DNA of 64,000 nucleotides from Faecalibacterium sp. An122 (GCF_002160895.1 NZ_NFLL01000003.1:140928-204927), one strand, 5' to 3'. Positions 52,633-61,668 are shown, counted from the first letter of the stretch. Notes: generated by a model not told the origin, from the sequence alone. Numbers and translations are program-made.

Positions 52633-53433
52633 TTAGCCGGGCTGACGGCCGAGGTAGGCGAGGATGCCGCCGTCGGCGTAGAGGATCTGGCCGTTGACGA
52701 AGTCGGAGGCGTGGGAGGCCAGGAATACACAGGGACCTACCATGTCCTCGGCTTCGCCCCAGCGTCCGGCCGGGGTCTTGGACAGGATGAACTGGTCAAA
52801 GGGATGACGGCTGCCGTCCGGCTGACGCTCGCGCAGGGGCGCGGTCTGGGGAGTGGCAATGTAGCCGGGTCCCATGCCGTTGCACTGGATGTTGTACTCG
52901 CCAAACTCCGAGGCAATGTTCTTGGTCAGCATCTTCAGACCGCCCTTGGCTGCCGCATAACCCGACACCGTCTCACGGCCCAGCTCGCTCATCATGGAGC
53001 AGATGTTGATGATCTTGCCGGCACGCTTTTCGATCATGTCCGGCAGCACCGCCTTGGAACAGTTGAAGGCGCCCACCACATGGACATTCAGCACCTTCTG
53101 GAAATCCTCGGTGCTGGTCTCCAGCATGGGCTTGCGCTGGATGATGCCGGCGTTGTTCACCAGAATGTCCACCGGGCCCACATCCTGCTTGATCTGGGCT
53201 ACCATGGCCTGGACGGCCTCCCAGTCGGTGACGTCCGCAACATAGCCGTGGGCGTCGATGCCGGCCTCTTTGTAGGCCGCCATGCCCTTTTCATAGCTGG
53301 ACTGGGACGAGCAGTTGAAGCAGACCGTGGCCCCGCAGCGGGCCATCCCTTCGGCGATCGAAAAGCCGATGCCATGGGCGCCGCCCGTGATCAGCGCCAC
53401 TTTGCCGCTCAGGTCAAATGCAGAAAGTTCCAT
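52633..53433 (-). CDS. kduD: SDR oxidoreductase, KduD-like (gluconate 5-dehydrogenase/2-deoxygluconate dehydrogenase)
   Basis: 266 residues, classical short-chain dehydrogenase. NAD(P) motif GGAHGIG (17-23), NNAG near residue 93, catalytic Ser in ICSMMSELG and YAAAK. In pectin degradation KduD reduces 2,5-diketo-3-deoxygluconate to 2-keto-3-deoxygluconate, which fits kduI next to it; gluconate 5-dehydrogenase activity cannot be excluded. ATG at 53433 has AAAGGAG upstream. Separated from the kdg operon by a terminator, so it has its own promoter. Confidence 0.85.
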   Translation of the reverse strand: MELSAFDLSGKVALITGGAHGIGFSIAEGMARCGATVCFNCSSQSSYEKGMAAYKEAGIDAHGYVADVTDWEAVQAMVAQIKQDVGPVDILVNNAGIIQRKPMLETSTEDFQKVLNVHVVGAFNCSKAVLPDMIEKRAGKIINICSMMSELGRETVSGYAAAKGGLKMLTKNIASEFGEYNIQCNGMGPGYIATPQTAPLRERQPDGSRHPFDQFILSKTPAGRWGEAEDMVGPCVFLASHASDFVNGQILYADGGILAYLGRQPG

Positions 53434-53497
53434 GGGGAAAAGCTCCTTTCTTTCCAGAGGTGTGTTGTATCCTCCGATGTATACTAGGCAAAAATTT

Positions 53498-53538
53498 AAC
53501 AAGAAAGACCCCGTACCCGGCGTGCACCGGATACGGGG
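53498..53538 (-). terminator. Terminator of the kdgA-kdgK-kduI operon
   Basis: CCCCGTA-CCGG/CCGG-TACGGGG stem (one bulge on each arm) followed by TCTTTCTTGTT on the minus strand, between kduI and kduD. Confidence 0.8.
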
Positions 53539-53584
53539 CCTTGTGGCATAACGTTACAAGCCCGGTCTGCCCGGAGCTGGCAGT

Positions 53585-54433
53585 TTAGCGCAGGTCGGTG
53601 GTGGCGATGTTGTCCATGTCGTCAAACTCCATGTTCTCGCCGCCCATCGCCCAGATGAAGGTGTAGTTGGAGGTGCCCACGCCGCTGTGGATGCTCCACG
53701 ACGGGCTGATGACCGCATCCTCATTGTGCATGACGATGTGGCGAGTCTGGGTGGGCTCACCGCACATGTGGAAGACCACCTGTCCCTCGGGCAGCTCGAA
53801 ATAGGTGTAGATCTCCATCCGGCGCTCGTGGGTGTGGCTGGGCATGGTGTTCCAGTTGGACCCCGGCTCAAGCTCGGTCATGCCCATGCTGAGCTGGCAG
53901 GTCTTGAGGACGTCGGGGTGGATGAACTGGTTGATGGTCCGCTTGTTGCAGGTCTCCACGCTGCCCAGAGGCCGATGGTTGGCATCGGCCATCTTGATCA
54001 GGCGGGTCTCATAGGCACAGTGGGCCGGGGCCGACACCATATAGAACTTGGCGGGGCAGGAGGGATCAGCCGAAGCAAAGGTGACCTCCTTGGTGCCCTG
54101 GGTGATATACAGGCAGTCCTTGTAGCCCAGCTCGTACCGGACGCCGTCGGCGACGACGATGCCGGTGGAACCCTTGCCGATGTTGAACATGCCGATCTCG
54201 CGCCGCTCCAGGAAATAGTGGGTGCCGAAGTTGGCCCAGATGTCGATGCCCTTGTCGATGGACACCACTTCATGAACCGGCATGCAGCCCAGGGTGACCA
54301 TGCGGTCCACATGGCTGTAGACGGCCACCACTTCATCGGCCTTGTACAGGCCGGTGATGAGCATTTCGTCCCGCATTTCCTCGGTGGTGTAGCGCTTGAA
54401 ATCTTTCTGGTTGCAGGAATAACGGATATCCAT
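53585..54433 (-). CDS. kduI: 5-keto-4-deoxyuronate isomerase KduI
   Basis: 282 residues (E. coli KduI 278). Cupin-like fold; metal ligands are expected in MPSHTHERRMEIYTYFE (His, His, Glu) and the later His in SIHSGVGTSNYTF. Also DIRYSCNQKDFKRYTTEEMR at the start. Isomerises 4-deoxy-5-keto-uronate, released from unsaturated pectin or glycosaminoglycan oligosaccharides, to 2,5-diketo-3-deoxygluconate. RBS GGGAGG. Third gene of the kdgA-kdgK-kduI operon. Confidence 0.96.
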   Translation of the reverse strand: MDIRYSCNQKDFKRYTTEEMRDEMLITGLYKADEVVAVYSHVDRMVTLGCMPVHEVVSIDKGIDIWANFGTHYFLERREIGMFNIGKGSTGIVVADGVRYELGYKDCLYITQGTKEVTFASADPSCPAKFYMVSAPAHCAYETRLIKMADANHRPLGSVETCNKRTINQFIHPDVLKTCQLSMGMTELEPGSNWNTMPSHTHERRMEIYTYFELPEGQVVFHMCGEPTQTRHIVMHNEDAVISPSWSIHSGVGTSNYTFIWAMGGENMEFDDMDNIATTDLR

Positions 54434-54459
54434 GTGACAGCCTCCCGTGCAGCCGCTTT

Positions 54460-55485
54460 TTAGCGCTGGATACGGCCCGAGCCGTCGCCGCCGGCCAGCT
54501 TCTCCACCTCGGAGACGGTGACCATGTTGTAGTCGCCCTCGATGGAGTGCTTCAGAGCGGAAGCAGCCACGGCGAACTCAACAGCGTCCTGGGTGCTCTT
54601 GCCGTTCAGCAGGGCGTAGATCAGGCCGCCGCCGAAGGAGTCGCCGCCGCCGACGCGGTCGATGATGCGCAGCTCGTACTTCTTGGAGAAGCAGTACTCG
54701 TTGGAAGCAGCGTCGTACAGCATGGCGCTCCAGCCGTTGTCGGAAGCGCTGTGGCTCTCACGCAGGGTGATGGCGACCTTCTCGAAGTGGAACTTGTCGG
54801 CCAGCTGCTTGGCAACGCTCTTGTAGCCCTCGTGGTTCAGGGTGCCGCCGTAGATGTCGGTAGCCTCAGCCTCGATGCCGAAGACGTCCTTTGCGTCCTC
54901 CTCGTTGGAGATGCAGACGTCCACGTACTGGCACAGGTCGGTCATGGCAGCGCGGGCCTGCTCACGGGTCCACAGCTTGCCGCGGTAGTTCAGGTCGCAG
55001 CTGATCTTGACGCCGGCAGCCTTGGCAGCCTTGCAGGCCTGACGGCAGATCTCGACGACGTTCTCGCCCAGAGCCGGGGTGATGCCGGTGAAGTGGAACC
55101 AATCCACGCCCTGGAAGATCTTCTCCCAGTCGAAGTCGGAGGGCTGAGCCAGCTGGATTGCGCTGTTGGCGCGGTCGTAGATGCAGACCGAGCCGCGCTG
55201 GGAAGCGCCCTTCTCGTTGTAGTAGATGCCCACACGGTCGCCGCCGCGGACGATCATGCTGGTGTCAACGCCGTAACGGCGCAGGCTGTTGACGGCGCAC
55301 TGGCCGATGGCGTGTGCGGGCAGCTTGGTGACGAAAGCGGCGTCCACGCCGTAGTTGGCCAGCGAGACGGCAACGTTTGCCTCACCGCCGCCGAACGTGA
55401 ACTCCAGGTTGCTGGCCTGGACAAAGCGCTCGTAGTTGAACGGCTGCAGACGGACCATCAGTTCGCCAAAGGTAACAACTTTCAT
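54460..55485 (-). CDS. kdgK: 2-keto-3-deoxygluconate kinase KdgK
   Basis: 341 residues, PfkB/ribokinase fold. FGELMVRLQPFNYERF, GGGEANVAVSLANYGVDAAFV at the N-terminus and the C-terminal signature DRVGGGDSFGGGLIYALL with the catalytic Asp. Phosphorylates 2-keto-3-deoxygluconate at O6. Substrate assigned from context (between kduI and the KDPG aldolase) and the LQP-YERF N-terminal pattern of KdgK. ATG at 55485 has AAGGAG upstream. Confidence 0.94.
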   Translation of the reverse strand: MKVVTFGELMVRLQPFNYERFVQASNLEFTFGGGEANVAVSLANYGVDAAFVTKLPAHAIGQCAVNSLRRYGVDTSMIVRGGDRVGIYYNEKGASQRGSVCIYDRANSAIQLAQPSDFDWEKIFQGVDWFHFTGITPALGENVVEICRQACKAAKAAGVKISCDLNYRGKLWTREQARAAMTDLCQYVDVCISNEEDAKDVFGIEAEATDIYGGTLNHEGYKSVAKQLADKFHFEKVAITLRESHSASDNGWSAMLYDAASNEYCFSKKYELRIIDRVGGGDSFGGGLIYALLNGKSTQDAVEFAVAASALKHSIEGDYNMVTVSEVEKLAGGDGSGRIQR

Positions 55486-55587
55486 TGTGATATTCTCCTT
55501 CAATGTTATGATTCAGTGTGGGTAGACTTCAAACAACCCGCCGCAGGGCGGATGTCCCGCGGCGGGGTATGGCATGGAAAAAATGGA

Positions 55588-56550
55588 TCAGGCCTTGACC
55601 AGGTGGATGGCGAAGCCGCCGATCTCGTCTGCCATGTAGCAGGACATGGTCTTGCCGTCCTTGACGCCCTTGGACTCCAGGTCAAACTTGACGCCGCGGC
55701 GGCTCAGGTGATAGATGGCGCGGTCGACGTTGTTGCAGCCGATGGCGATGTGGCCGTTCTTGCCGCGGCCGGGCTTCTTCATGATCTCGAACTCCTTGTT
55801 GCCCACGAAGATGCTGGAGTTGCCCGGGGTGACCTTCATGTTCAGCAGGGAAGCCAGAGCGTTGGCGGTAGCCTTGGCCTCGTCCTCGTTCTCGGTGTTG
55901 ATGCCGATGTGGACCAGACGCAGGCCCAGCATGGTGTCAACGGCCTCCTTGCACATAGCGGTGATCTTGTCCCAATCCTTGGCCTTGATCACGTCGTTCT
56001 TGCACATCCAGGTGCCGCCCACGGCGATGATCTGATCGTAGTTCAGATAATCGTTGACGTTCTTGGCGTTGACGCCGCCGGTGCACATCCACTTGGCGCT
56101 CTTGAGGGCTGCGCCGATGTTCTTCAGCATGGCGACGCCGCCGTTGGCCTCAGCGGGGAAGAACTTGATGGCCTCGCAGCCCAGGTTCATGGCCTGCTGC
56201 ATCTCGCCGGCGGTGGAGGTGCCGGGCATAGCCACACAGCCGCGCTCGATGACGTGCTTGGTGACAGCGGGATCAAAGCCGGGGGCAACCACGAAGGAAG
56301 CGCCGGCGTCGATGGCGCGGTCAGCCTGATCGATGGTCAGGACGGTGCCGGCGCCCAGCAGCATCTCGGGCATCTCCTTGTGGATCAGCTTGATGCACTC
56401 CTCAGCGCAGGCGGTGCGGAAGGTAACTTCAGCTGCGGGCAGGCCGCCGTCGGCCAGGGCCTTGCACAGAGGCAGGGCTTCGTCCACGCTGTTGAAGGCG
56501 ATAACGGGCACAATGCCGATTTCGTAAATTTTCTCAGCAATAGGATTCAT
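55588..56550 (-). CDS. KDPG/KHG aldolase fused to a C-terminal VOC domain
   Basis: 320 residues. Residues 1-208 are a complete class I KDPG aldolase: GIVPVIAF, AEVTFRT (Glu41, Arg45), LGAGTVLT and the Schiff-base Lys129 in CEAIKFFPAE. Residues 210-320 form an extra VOC/glyoxalase-type domain (LRLVHIGINTEN, KNGHIAIGCNNVDRAIYHL, EIGGFAIHLVKA) with His214, His267 and His317 as possible metal ligands. Ordinary KDPG aldolases are about 210 residues, so the tail is an addition. Splits KDPG into pyruvate and glyceraldehyde-3-phosphate. AAAGGAG precedes ATG at 56550. Confidence 0.92.
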   Translation of the reverse strand: MNPIAEKIYEIGIVPVIAFNSVDEALPLCKALADGGLPAAEVTFRTACAEECIKLIHKEMPEMLLGAGTVLTIDQADRAIDAGASFVVAPGFDPAVTKHVIERGCVAMPGTSTAGEMQQAMNLGCEAIKFFPAEANGGVAMLKNIGAALKSAKWMCTGGVNAKNVNDYLNYDQIIAVGGTWMCKNDVIKAKDWDKITAMCKEAVDTMLGLRLVHIGINTENEDEAKATANALASLLNMKVTPGNSSIFVGNKEFEIMKKPGRGKNGHIAIGCNNVDRAIYHLSRRGVKFDLESKGVKDGKTMSCYMADEIGGFAIHLVKA

Positions 56551-56637
56551 AAACGCATTCTCCTTTACTTTCAGGCTTTGCGCAGTATGACCATGGCCAC
56601 AGACAAGGCTTGTCCAGGCACACTGTTGTATAATACT

Positions 56638-56666
56638 AGTATAAACCAAGCGGGGCCGTTTGGTAA
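56638..56666 (-). promoter_or_regulatory. Promoter of the kdgA-kdgK-kduI operon
   Basis: Minus strand TTACCA (56661-56666), 17-nt spacer, TATACT (56638-56643). The palindrome ATACTAGTAT (56633-56642) overlaps the -10, and TTGTATACAT (56699-56708) lies upstream of the -35. Both resemble the uxa operators. Confidence 0.7.
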
Positions 56667-56735
56667 TACTCACAAAGCACAATGTTTGCAGGGGTAACTT
56701 GTATACATTGCATAAAACCGACCAGAAACAGGCTC

Positions 56736-57647
56736 TCAGGCACCGGTCAGGCCCAGCCGATCCAGCAGTTCGGCCACGCCGTCGTGGTTGCAGTCCTGTT
56801 CCGAGACGATGTCTGCCAGGGCTTGGATGGAGGGCATCCCGTTGGCCATGACGGCGGCGACGCCGGCGGCTTCCAGCATCCGGCGGTCGTTTTCGCTGTC
56901 GCCGATGGCCAGCACGCCCTCCCGGGGGATCCCCAGATGGGCGGCCAGCGCCAGCAGGGCCGAGCCCTTGTTGACGCCGGCGGCGGTGGCCTCGATGTTG
57001 TCGGGGGAGCCCTGGGTGGCTTCTACGCCGGGAATGGCGGCCAGAAGGGGCAGGGCGGCCTCGGCTTCCTCGCGGGAGGAGAAGAACATGCAGAACTTCT
57101 CGATATCTCCGGCGTGGGCTTCAAAATAGGGGTGAAGGTCGGGCAGGACGGTGAACCGTCCGTCGTCGGCCTGTTTGGCTTCGGTGGAGAGGAGCCGGGC
57201 GATCCGGGCTTTGGACCAGGCGATGCCGGCGGGGGTCTTGAGGCTCCGTCCGTCGGCAAAGAGGGTCAGATCCCCGTCAAACCGGTCCAGCAGCTGATAG
57301 ACAGCCCGGGCGGTGTCCGCGGGCAGGGGATTGTAGATCAGGCGGGTCGGCTGGGTCACCGGCTCGGGGCCGGGCTCGCCGTACCGGCTGCGGACGGCCG
57401 CCAGAGGCTGGTCCCCCAGATCCCAGACGGCGGCGCCGTTGGAGGTGATGGCGTACCGCACCCCGGGGATGGAGGCCACCACCCGCGGCAGAGAGGACAA
57501 TCCCCGGCCAGTGGCGGGCAGAACCGCCACGCCCCGGTTCATGGCCTGCTGCAGGGCCTCCAAAGTGCGGGGAGAGACCTGGCTGGCGCGGTTCAGCAGG
57601 GTGCCGTCCAGGTCCAGCGCTGCCATTTGAATGGATGGTTTGTTCAT
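56736..57647 (-). CDS. HAD-IIB (Cof-type) phosphatase
   Basis: 303 residues. HAD motif I DLDGTLLN (12-19), motif II TGRG, motif III Lys in GVNKGSALLALA, motif IV GDSENDRRML. C2-type cap domain in the middle. Such enzymes dephosphorylate small sugar phosphates or cofactors; substrate unknown. The start overlaps the stop of the paralogous HAD gene upstream (ATGA). Downstream of the kdg operon promoter region on the same strand but not part of that operon. Confidence 0.9.
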   Translation of the reverse strand: MNKPSIQMAALDLDGTLLNRASQVSPRTLEALQQAMNRGVAVLPATGRGLSSLPRVVASIPGVRYAITSNGAAVWDLGDQPLAAVRSRYGEPGPEPVTQPTRLIYNPLPADTARAVYQLLDRFDGDLTLFADGRSLKTPAGIAWSKARIARLLSTEAKQADDGRFTVLPDLHPYFEAHAGDIEKFCMFFSSREEAEAALPLLAAIPGVEATQGSPDNIEATAAGVNKGSALLALAAHLGIPREGVLAIGDSENDRRMLEAAGVAAVMANGMPSIQALADIVSEQDCNHDGVAELLDRLGLTGA

Positions 57648-58489
57648 AGAGTTTTGGTGTTGTCCTCCAGTACAAAGGTTTCGATGGCCAGAGCCGCGCC
57701 GTCTTCGTTGTTGGAGGCGGTGATGTGGTTGGCGGCGGCCTTCACGTCGGGGAAGGCGTTGCCCATGGCCACGCCCAGGCCGGCGGCCCGGATCATGCCG
57801 ATGTCGTTGCCGCCGTCTCCCATGGCCATCAGGGAGGAGACAGGCAGTTTCAGCAGCTCCGCCAGGGCCATCAGGCCGGTTCCCTTGTCCACCCCGGCGG
57901 CGTTGATCTCCATGTTCAGGGGCAGGCTGGACACCACGTTGACCCCCAGAGCCTCCACAGCGGCCCAGGCCTTCTGGCGCTCCGCGTCATCCACAAAGAA
58001 GATGGTGAGCTTTTCCAGGCCCCGCTCCTGCTGGGTGATGAAGGCCCGCAGGTCGGGCAGGGTCTTGCGGGTGTTCAGGACGTAGGCCCGCAGGTTGTCG
58101 GGGACAAAGCGAACCGCCGCGGCCCGGTTGGCCTCGGTGGTGTAGCCCTGGCCGTCCTGGAACAGATCCACCAGGCAGTCGTACTGCATCAGCACGTCGT
58201 AGGCCGCCAGGGCCTTGTCTCTGGGGATGTACAGCTCCTGGATGGGCTGGCCGGTGGCCAGGTCCATGGTCCGGGCGCCGTTGGCGGTGATGGCATAGTG
58301 CAACCCCTTGATGGCCAGGAGGTCGGCGGGCAGACCCGCCACGGTGCGGCCGGTGGCCGGCACAATCTCCACACCCCGGTCCGAAGCGGCTTCCAGGGCC
58401 GCCCGGGTGCGGGGCGTCATCTCTTTCTGATCGTTCAGGAGGGTGCCGTCCAGATCGACCGTAATCAGGCGAATGGGTGAAGTATACAT
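57644..58489 (-). CDS. HAD-IIB (Cof-type) phosphatase, paralogue
   Basis: 281 residues. Motif I DLDGTLLNDQK, motif II TGRTVAG, motif III GVDKGTGLMALAELL, motif IV GDGGNDIGM. Related to the next gene and coupled to it, so the pair looks like an ancient tandem duplication. GAGG lies 7 nt before ATG. Substrate unknown; a sugar phosphate is likely given the region. Confidence 0.9.
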   Translation of the reverse strand: MYTSPIRLITVDLDGTLLNDQKEMTPRTRAALEAASDRGVEIVPATGRTVAGLPADLLAIKGLHYAITANGARTMDLATGQPIQELYIPRDKALAAYDVLMQYDCLVDLFQDGQGYTTEANRAAAVRFVPDNLRAYVLNTRKTLPDLRAFITQQERGLEKLTIFFVDDAERQKAWAAVEALGVNVVSSLPLNMEINAAGVDKGTGLMALAELLKLPVSSLMAMGDGGNDIGMIRAAGLGVAMGNAFPDVKAAANHITASNNEDGAALAIETFVLEDNTKTL

Positions 58490-58614
58490 TACAGAACCTC
58501 AAACTGTCAAGCATGCAATCGGGGCCGGGGGCCGGAAGGGCCCGCCCGGCCGGTTTCCTGTGGGAACGACGTAAAAAGACACGTTCCATTCTTATTTTAC
58601 TGTACTTTGTCTAT

Positions 58615-58643
58615 TTGCGCAAGGGCAGGGGATGTGTTACAAT
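58615..58643 (+). promoter_or_regulatory. Promoter of the PAP2 gene
   Basis: TTGCGC (58615-58620), 17-nt spacer, TACAAT (58638-58643), about 98 nt before the start. Confidence 0.75.
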
Positions 58644-58740
58644 AACAAAGTATGGCATCCGGCGGGTCAAGTTTGGGCCCGCCGTAAAATGTCCGTAAAA
58701 AGCAAGAAAAGTGAACGGTTGTAAGGAGAATATACAAATC

Positions 58741-59388
58741 ATGCTGAACGTTTTAAGGCTGCGGCCTCATCTCTGGTTCCAGCTGTATTGGGTGATTTAC
58801 CTGGTCTGGTTTTTCGCCCTGGACTGGACCATCACCGACCCCACCTATATCATCCACAGCCCCATCGATGATATGATCCCCTTTTGTGAGTGGTTTATCT
58901 TTCCCTATTGCAGCTGGTTCGGACTGCTGGTAGGGGTCACCGCCCTGCTGTGGTGGTACGATACCCCGGCCTACGACAAACTCTGCCTGATGATGTTTTC
59001 GGGGATGACCTTCTGCCTGATCCTCTACATGATCCTGCCCAACGGGGTGGACCTGCGGCCCACCGTGGAGCAGGTGGGCCGGGACAACATCGCCATGGAC
59101 ATCATGCAGCTGATCTGGAAGGCGGACGCCTCCAACAACGTCTGCCCCTCCATCCACTGCCAGAGCTCGGCCTGCATGGCGCTGGCCTTTTCCAAGAGCA
59201 AGCTGGCGCAGAATCACCCCGGGCGCAAGGTGATCGCCTTCGGCTGGGCGGCGCTGATCTGCCTGTCCACCATGTTCACCAAACAGCACTCCATCATCGA
59301 CGTGGTCTGCGGTCTGGCGGTGGCGGCCGTGTGGTACTGGCCCCTGTACCGGCGGGGAAACCGCACGCAGCACAAAGCGCTTTCCTGA
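58741..59388 (+). CDS. PAP2-superfamily membrane phosphatase
   Basis: 215 residues, about six helices. Active-site motifs of the PAP2/inositolphosphotransferase type: CPSIHCQSS near residue 140 (PSxHxxxS) and TKQHSIIDVVCG near 186 (HxxxD). Dephosphorylates or transfers from a lipid phosphate or pyrophosphate at the membrane. I chose ATG at 58741 (AAGGAG 12 nt upstream); a GTG 10 codons earlier would include the RBS. Confidence 0.88.
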   Translation: MLNVLRLRPHLWFQLYWVIYLVWFFALDWTITDPTYIIHSPIDDMIPFCEWFIFPYCSWFGLLVGVTALLWWYDTPAYDKLCLMMFSGMTFCLILYMILPNGVDLRPTVEQVGRDNIAMDIMQLIWKADASNNVCPSIHCQSSACMALAFSKSKLAQNHPGRKVIAFGWAALICLSTMFTKQHSIIDVVCGLAVAAVWYWPLYRRGNRTQHKALS

Positions 59389-59457
59389 GGCGGAGGTTTT
59401 GGGTTTTTTGTAACCCTCTTGTAAAATTAATTTGATAAAGTTTGAACAAATGGTGCA

Positions 59458-59486
59458 TTGACGCGGATGCAGCTTCCGTCTACAAT
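59458..59486 (+). promoter_or_regulatory. Promoter of the GntR regulator gene
   Basis: TTGACG (59458-59463), 17-nt spacer, TACAAT (59481-59486), about 93 nt before the start. Confidence 0.85.
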
Positions 59487-59578
59487 GGTACTGGGATTTT
59501 AAAGAGGAAAGACAAGAAACGCAAGATCATGAAAACAAAAACGTCGAAGGACGAAAGGCAGGAAAGGAGGTGCGCCGT

Positions 59579-60253
59579 ATGGCAGCATCCAGCGCACGAG
59601 AAGCAGCGTACCAGACGCTGTGGGGCAGGATCGTCACCATGGAGCTCAAGCCCGGCGACCCGCTCAACGATCGACAACTGGCTGAGGAAATGGGGATCAG
59701 CCGCACACCGGTGCGGGAAGCCCTCATTATGCTGAACATCGCGCACATGGTAACCATCAAACCCCAGAGCGGCACCTATGTGGCTCCCATCGACCTCAAG
59801 CTGATGCGGCTGGAACAGTTCGCCCGCTTCACCCTGGAAAAAGAGATGCTGTTCCACGTGTACAAGCACTGCAAACCGGAACACATCGCGGCCTACCGCG
59901 CCAGCATCCAGGAATACGAACAGGCCGCCGCGGCCCCCGACAGCCCTCTGAAGAACAGCCATATGCTGGAGATTGACAACAAGTTCCACCGGCTGTCCTT
60001 TGAGTTCTGCGGGATGGAGGAGCACTTCGACCACATGCTCTCCACCTTCAAGCACATTGAACGGCTGCGCCTGTTCAGCCTGATGCTGGGGGAGAACGCC
60101 TCGGTGCCCATCCAGCACGGCCGGATCGTGGACGCCCTGGAAAACGGCACCCCCGAGGCCCTGGAACAGGCCCTGCGGGATCATCTGCAGCGGTACAAGG
60201 CCTCGGTGGAGGAGGCCCGCCGCAGCCATCCGGACTATTTCATCGAGGGCTGA
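59579..60253 (+). CDS. GntR-family (FCD) transcriptional regulator, candidate hexuronate repressor
   Basis: 224 residues. Winged helix-turn-helix at 5-70 (AYQTLWGRIVTMELKPGDPL, LAEEMGISRTPVREALIML), then an all-helical FCD ligand domain with the metal-binding pattern D-H-H-H suggested by EIDNKFHRLSFEFCG and DHLQRYKAS. FadR/UxuR-type members sense hexuronates or their metabolites. Placed directly before uxuA-uxuB, it is the best candidate for binding the TTGTATACAA sites at 47398 and 47511. AAGGAGG 8 nt before ATG; GTG three codons upstream is rejected. Confidence 0.9.
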   Translation: MAASSAREAAYQTLWGRIVTMELKPGDPLNDRQLAEEMGISRTPVREALIMLNIAHMVTIKPQSGTYVAPIDLKLMRLEQFARFTLEKEMLFHVYKHCKPEHIAAYRASIQEYEQAAAAPDSPLKNSHMLEIDNKFHRLSFEFCGMEEHFDHMLSTFKHIERLRLFSLMLGENASVPIQHGRIVDALENGTPEALEQALRDHLQRYKASVEEARRSHPDYFIEG

Positions 60254-60342
60254 GAGGGCCTGAAAACCAAAACAGACGCCGCCGCAAAAAAGAAAGTTTT
60301 TCCTTTCTTGGATGACGTTTTTACAACAAAATAGTAAAATAA

Positions 60343-60378
60343 ACCGTGAGAAACGTAAAATTTTTCTCACGGTTTTTT
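60343..60378 (+). terminator. Terminator of the GntR gene
   Basis: ACCGTGAGAAA pairs with TTTCTCACGGT and is followed by TTTTTT. A small AAGAAAG/CTTTCTT hairpin precedes it near 60290. Confidence 0.9.
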
Positions 60379-60534
60379 GTATTTGGGAACAATTCACAAA
60401 AAGCCCTCCAAAAGAATGGAGGGTTTACCACTTGCCAAAACACGATTGATATACTAGAATGGAAACAACAAGATGCCGCTCTGCGCCCTGCGCAGGGCTG
60501 CTGCGCATCAATCCAGCAAAAAGGAGAGAAGACT

Positions 60535-61629
60535 ATGCCAATGCAAATGGGTTTCCGTTGGTACGGCGAAGGCAACGATAAGATCAAGCTGTCCGACATC
60601 AAGCAGATTCCCGGTGTGACCAGCATCGTGTGGGCCCTCCACAACAAGATGCCCGGTGAAGTGTGGGAAGTGGAAGAAATCGCCGAGGTGCAGAAGCAGC
60701 TCGAGCCCTATGGCTTCAACATGGACGTGGTGGAGTCGGTCAACGTTCACGACGACATCAAGATCGGTCTGCCCACCCGCGACGGCTATATCGCCAACTA
60801 TATCCAGACCATCCGCAATCTGTCCAAGTTCGGCGTGAAGGTGATCTGCTACAACTTCATGCCCATCTTTGACTGGACCCGCACCGACCTGTTCCACCCG
60901 GTGGGCGACGGCTCCACCGCCCTGTACTATCAGAAGGACATGATCCAGAGTGATTACAAGGCGATGGCCGACTATATCATGAGCTTCACCGAGAAGTACA
61001 ACATGACCTTCCCCGGCTGGGAGCCGGAGCGGATGGCCAAGCTGGACGAGCTGTTCAAGGCCTACGCCCCCGTCACCAAGGAGAAGCTGTGGGAGAACCT
61101 GAAGTACTTCCTGGAGGCCCTGATGCCGGTCTGCCACGAGTGCGACATCAAGATGGCCATTCACATGGACGATCCCCCCTGGGATATCTTCGGTCTGCCC
61201 CGCCTGCTGACCAGCGCCGAGAACATCGACCGGTTCCTGTCCATGGTGGATGATCCCTACAACTGCCTGACCCTGTGCTCGGGCAGCCTGAACGCCGACC
61301 CCAACAACAACGTGGCCGACGTCATCCGCAAGCACTGCGACCGCATCGCCTTTGCCCACATCCGCAACGTCAAGCACTTCGAGAACGGCGACTTCTCGGA
61401 GGCCAGCCACCGCGACTGTGACGGCGACACCCATATCCTGGAGATCCTGAAGGCCTACCACGACTGCCACTACGAGGGCTACATCCGCCCCGACCACGGC
61501 CGTCACCTGTGGGGCGAGGGTCCCGGCAATGTCCGTCCCGGCTATGGTCTGTATGACCGCGCCCTGGGCATCATGTATATGTGGGGCGTCTGGGATATGC
61601 TGGACAAGCTGGACGCCGAGAACAAGTAA
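60535..61629 (+). CDS. uxuA: Mannonate dehydratase UxuA
   Basis: 364 residues, xylose isomerase-like TIM barrel. Motifs MGFRWYGEGNDKIKLSDIKQ, VSIVWALHNK-like start, CYNFMPIFDWTRTDL, MAIHMDDPPWDIFGLPRL and YIRPDHGRHLWGE, with metal-binding His, Cys and Asp residues. Dehydrates mannonate to 2-keto-3-deoxygluconate. AAGGAG precedes ATG at 60535. TATACTAG at 60450 is the probable -10 of the uxuAB promoter, with a weak -35, suggesting regulation. Confidence 0.96.
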   Translation: MPMQMGFRWYGEGNDKIKLSDIKQIPGVTSIVWALHNKMPGEVWEVEEIAEVQKQLEPYGFNMDVVESVNVHDDIKIGLPTRDGYIANYIQTIRNLSKFGVKVICYNFMPIFDWTRTDLFHPVGDGSTALYYQKDMIQSDYKAMADYIMSFTEKYNMTFPGWEPERMAKLDELFKAYAPVTKEKLWENLKYFLEALMPVCHECDIKMAIHMDDPPWDIFGLPRLLTSAENIDRFLSMVDDPYNCLTLCSGSLNADPNNNVADVIRKHCDRIAFAHIRNVKHFENGDFSEASHRDCDGDTHILEILKAYHDCHYEGYIRPDHGRHLWGEGPGNVRPGYGLYDRALGIMYMWGVWDMLDKLDAENK

Positions 61630-61668
61630 GTTCTGCCGGTCCTGAACTATGAAAGGGAGCATGGATTC

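Noticed and set aside
58470..58489. GTATAC near the HAD gene start as a hexuronate operator
   Set aside because: It is simply the first codons of the gene (ATG TAT ACT) and is not palindromic beyond six bases.
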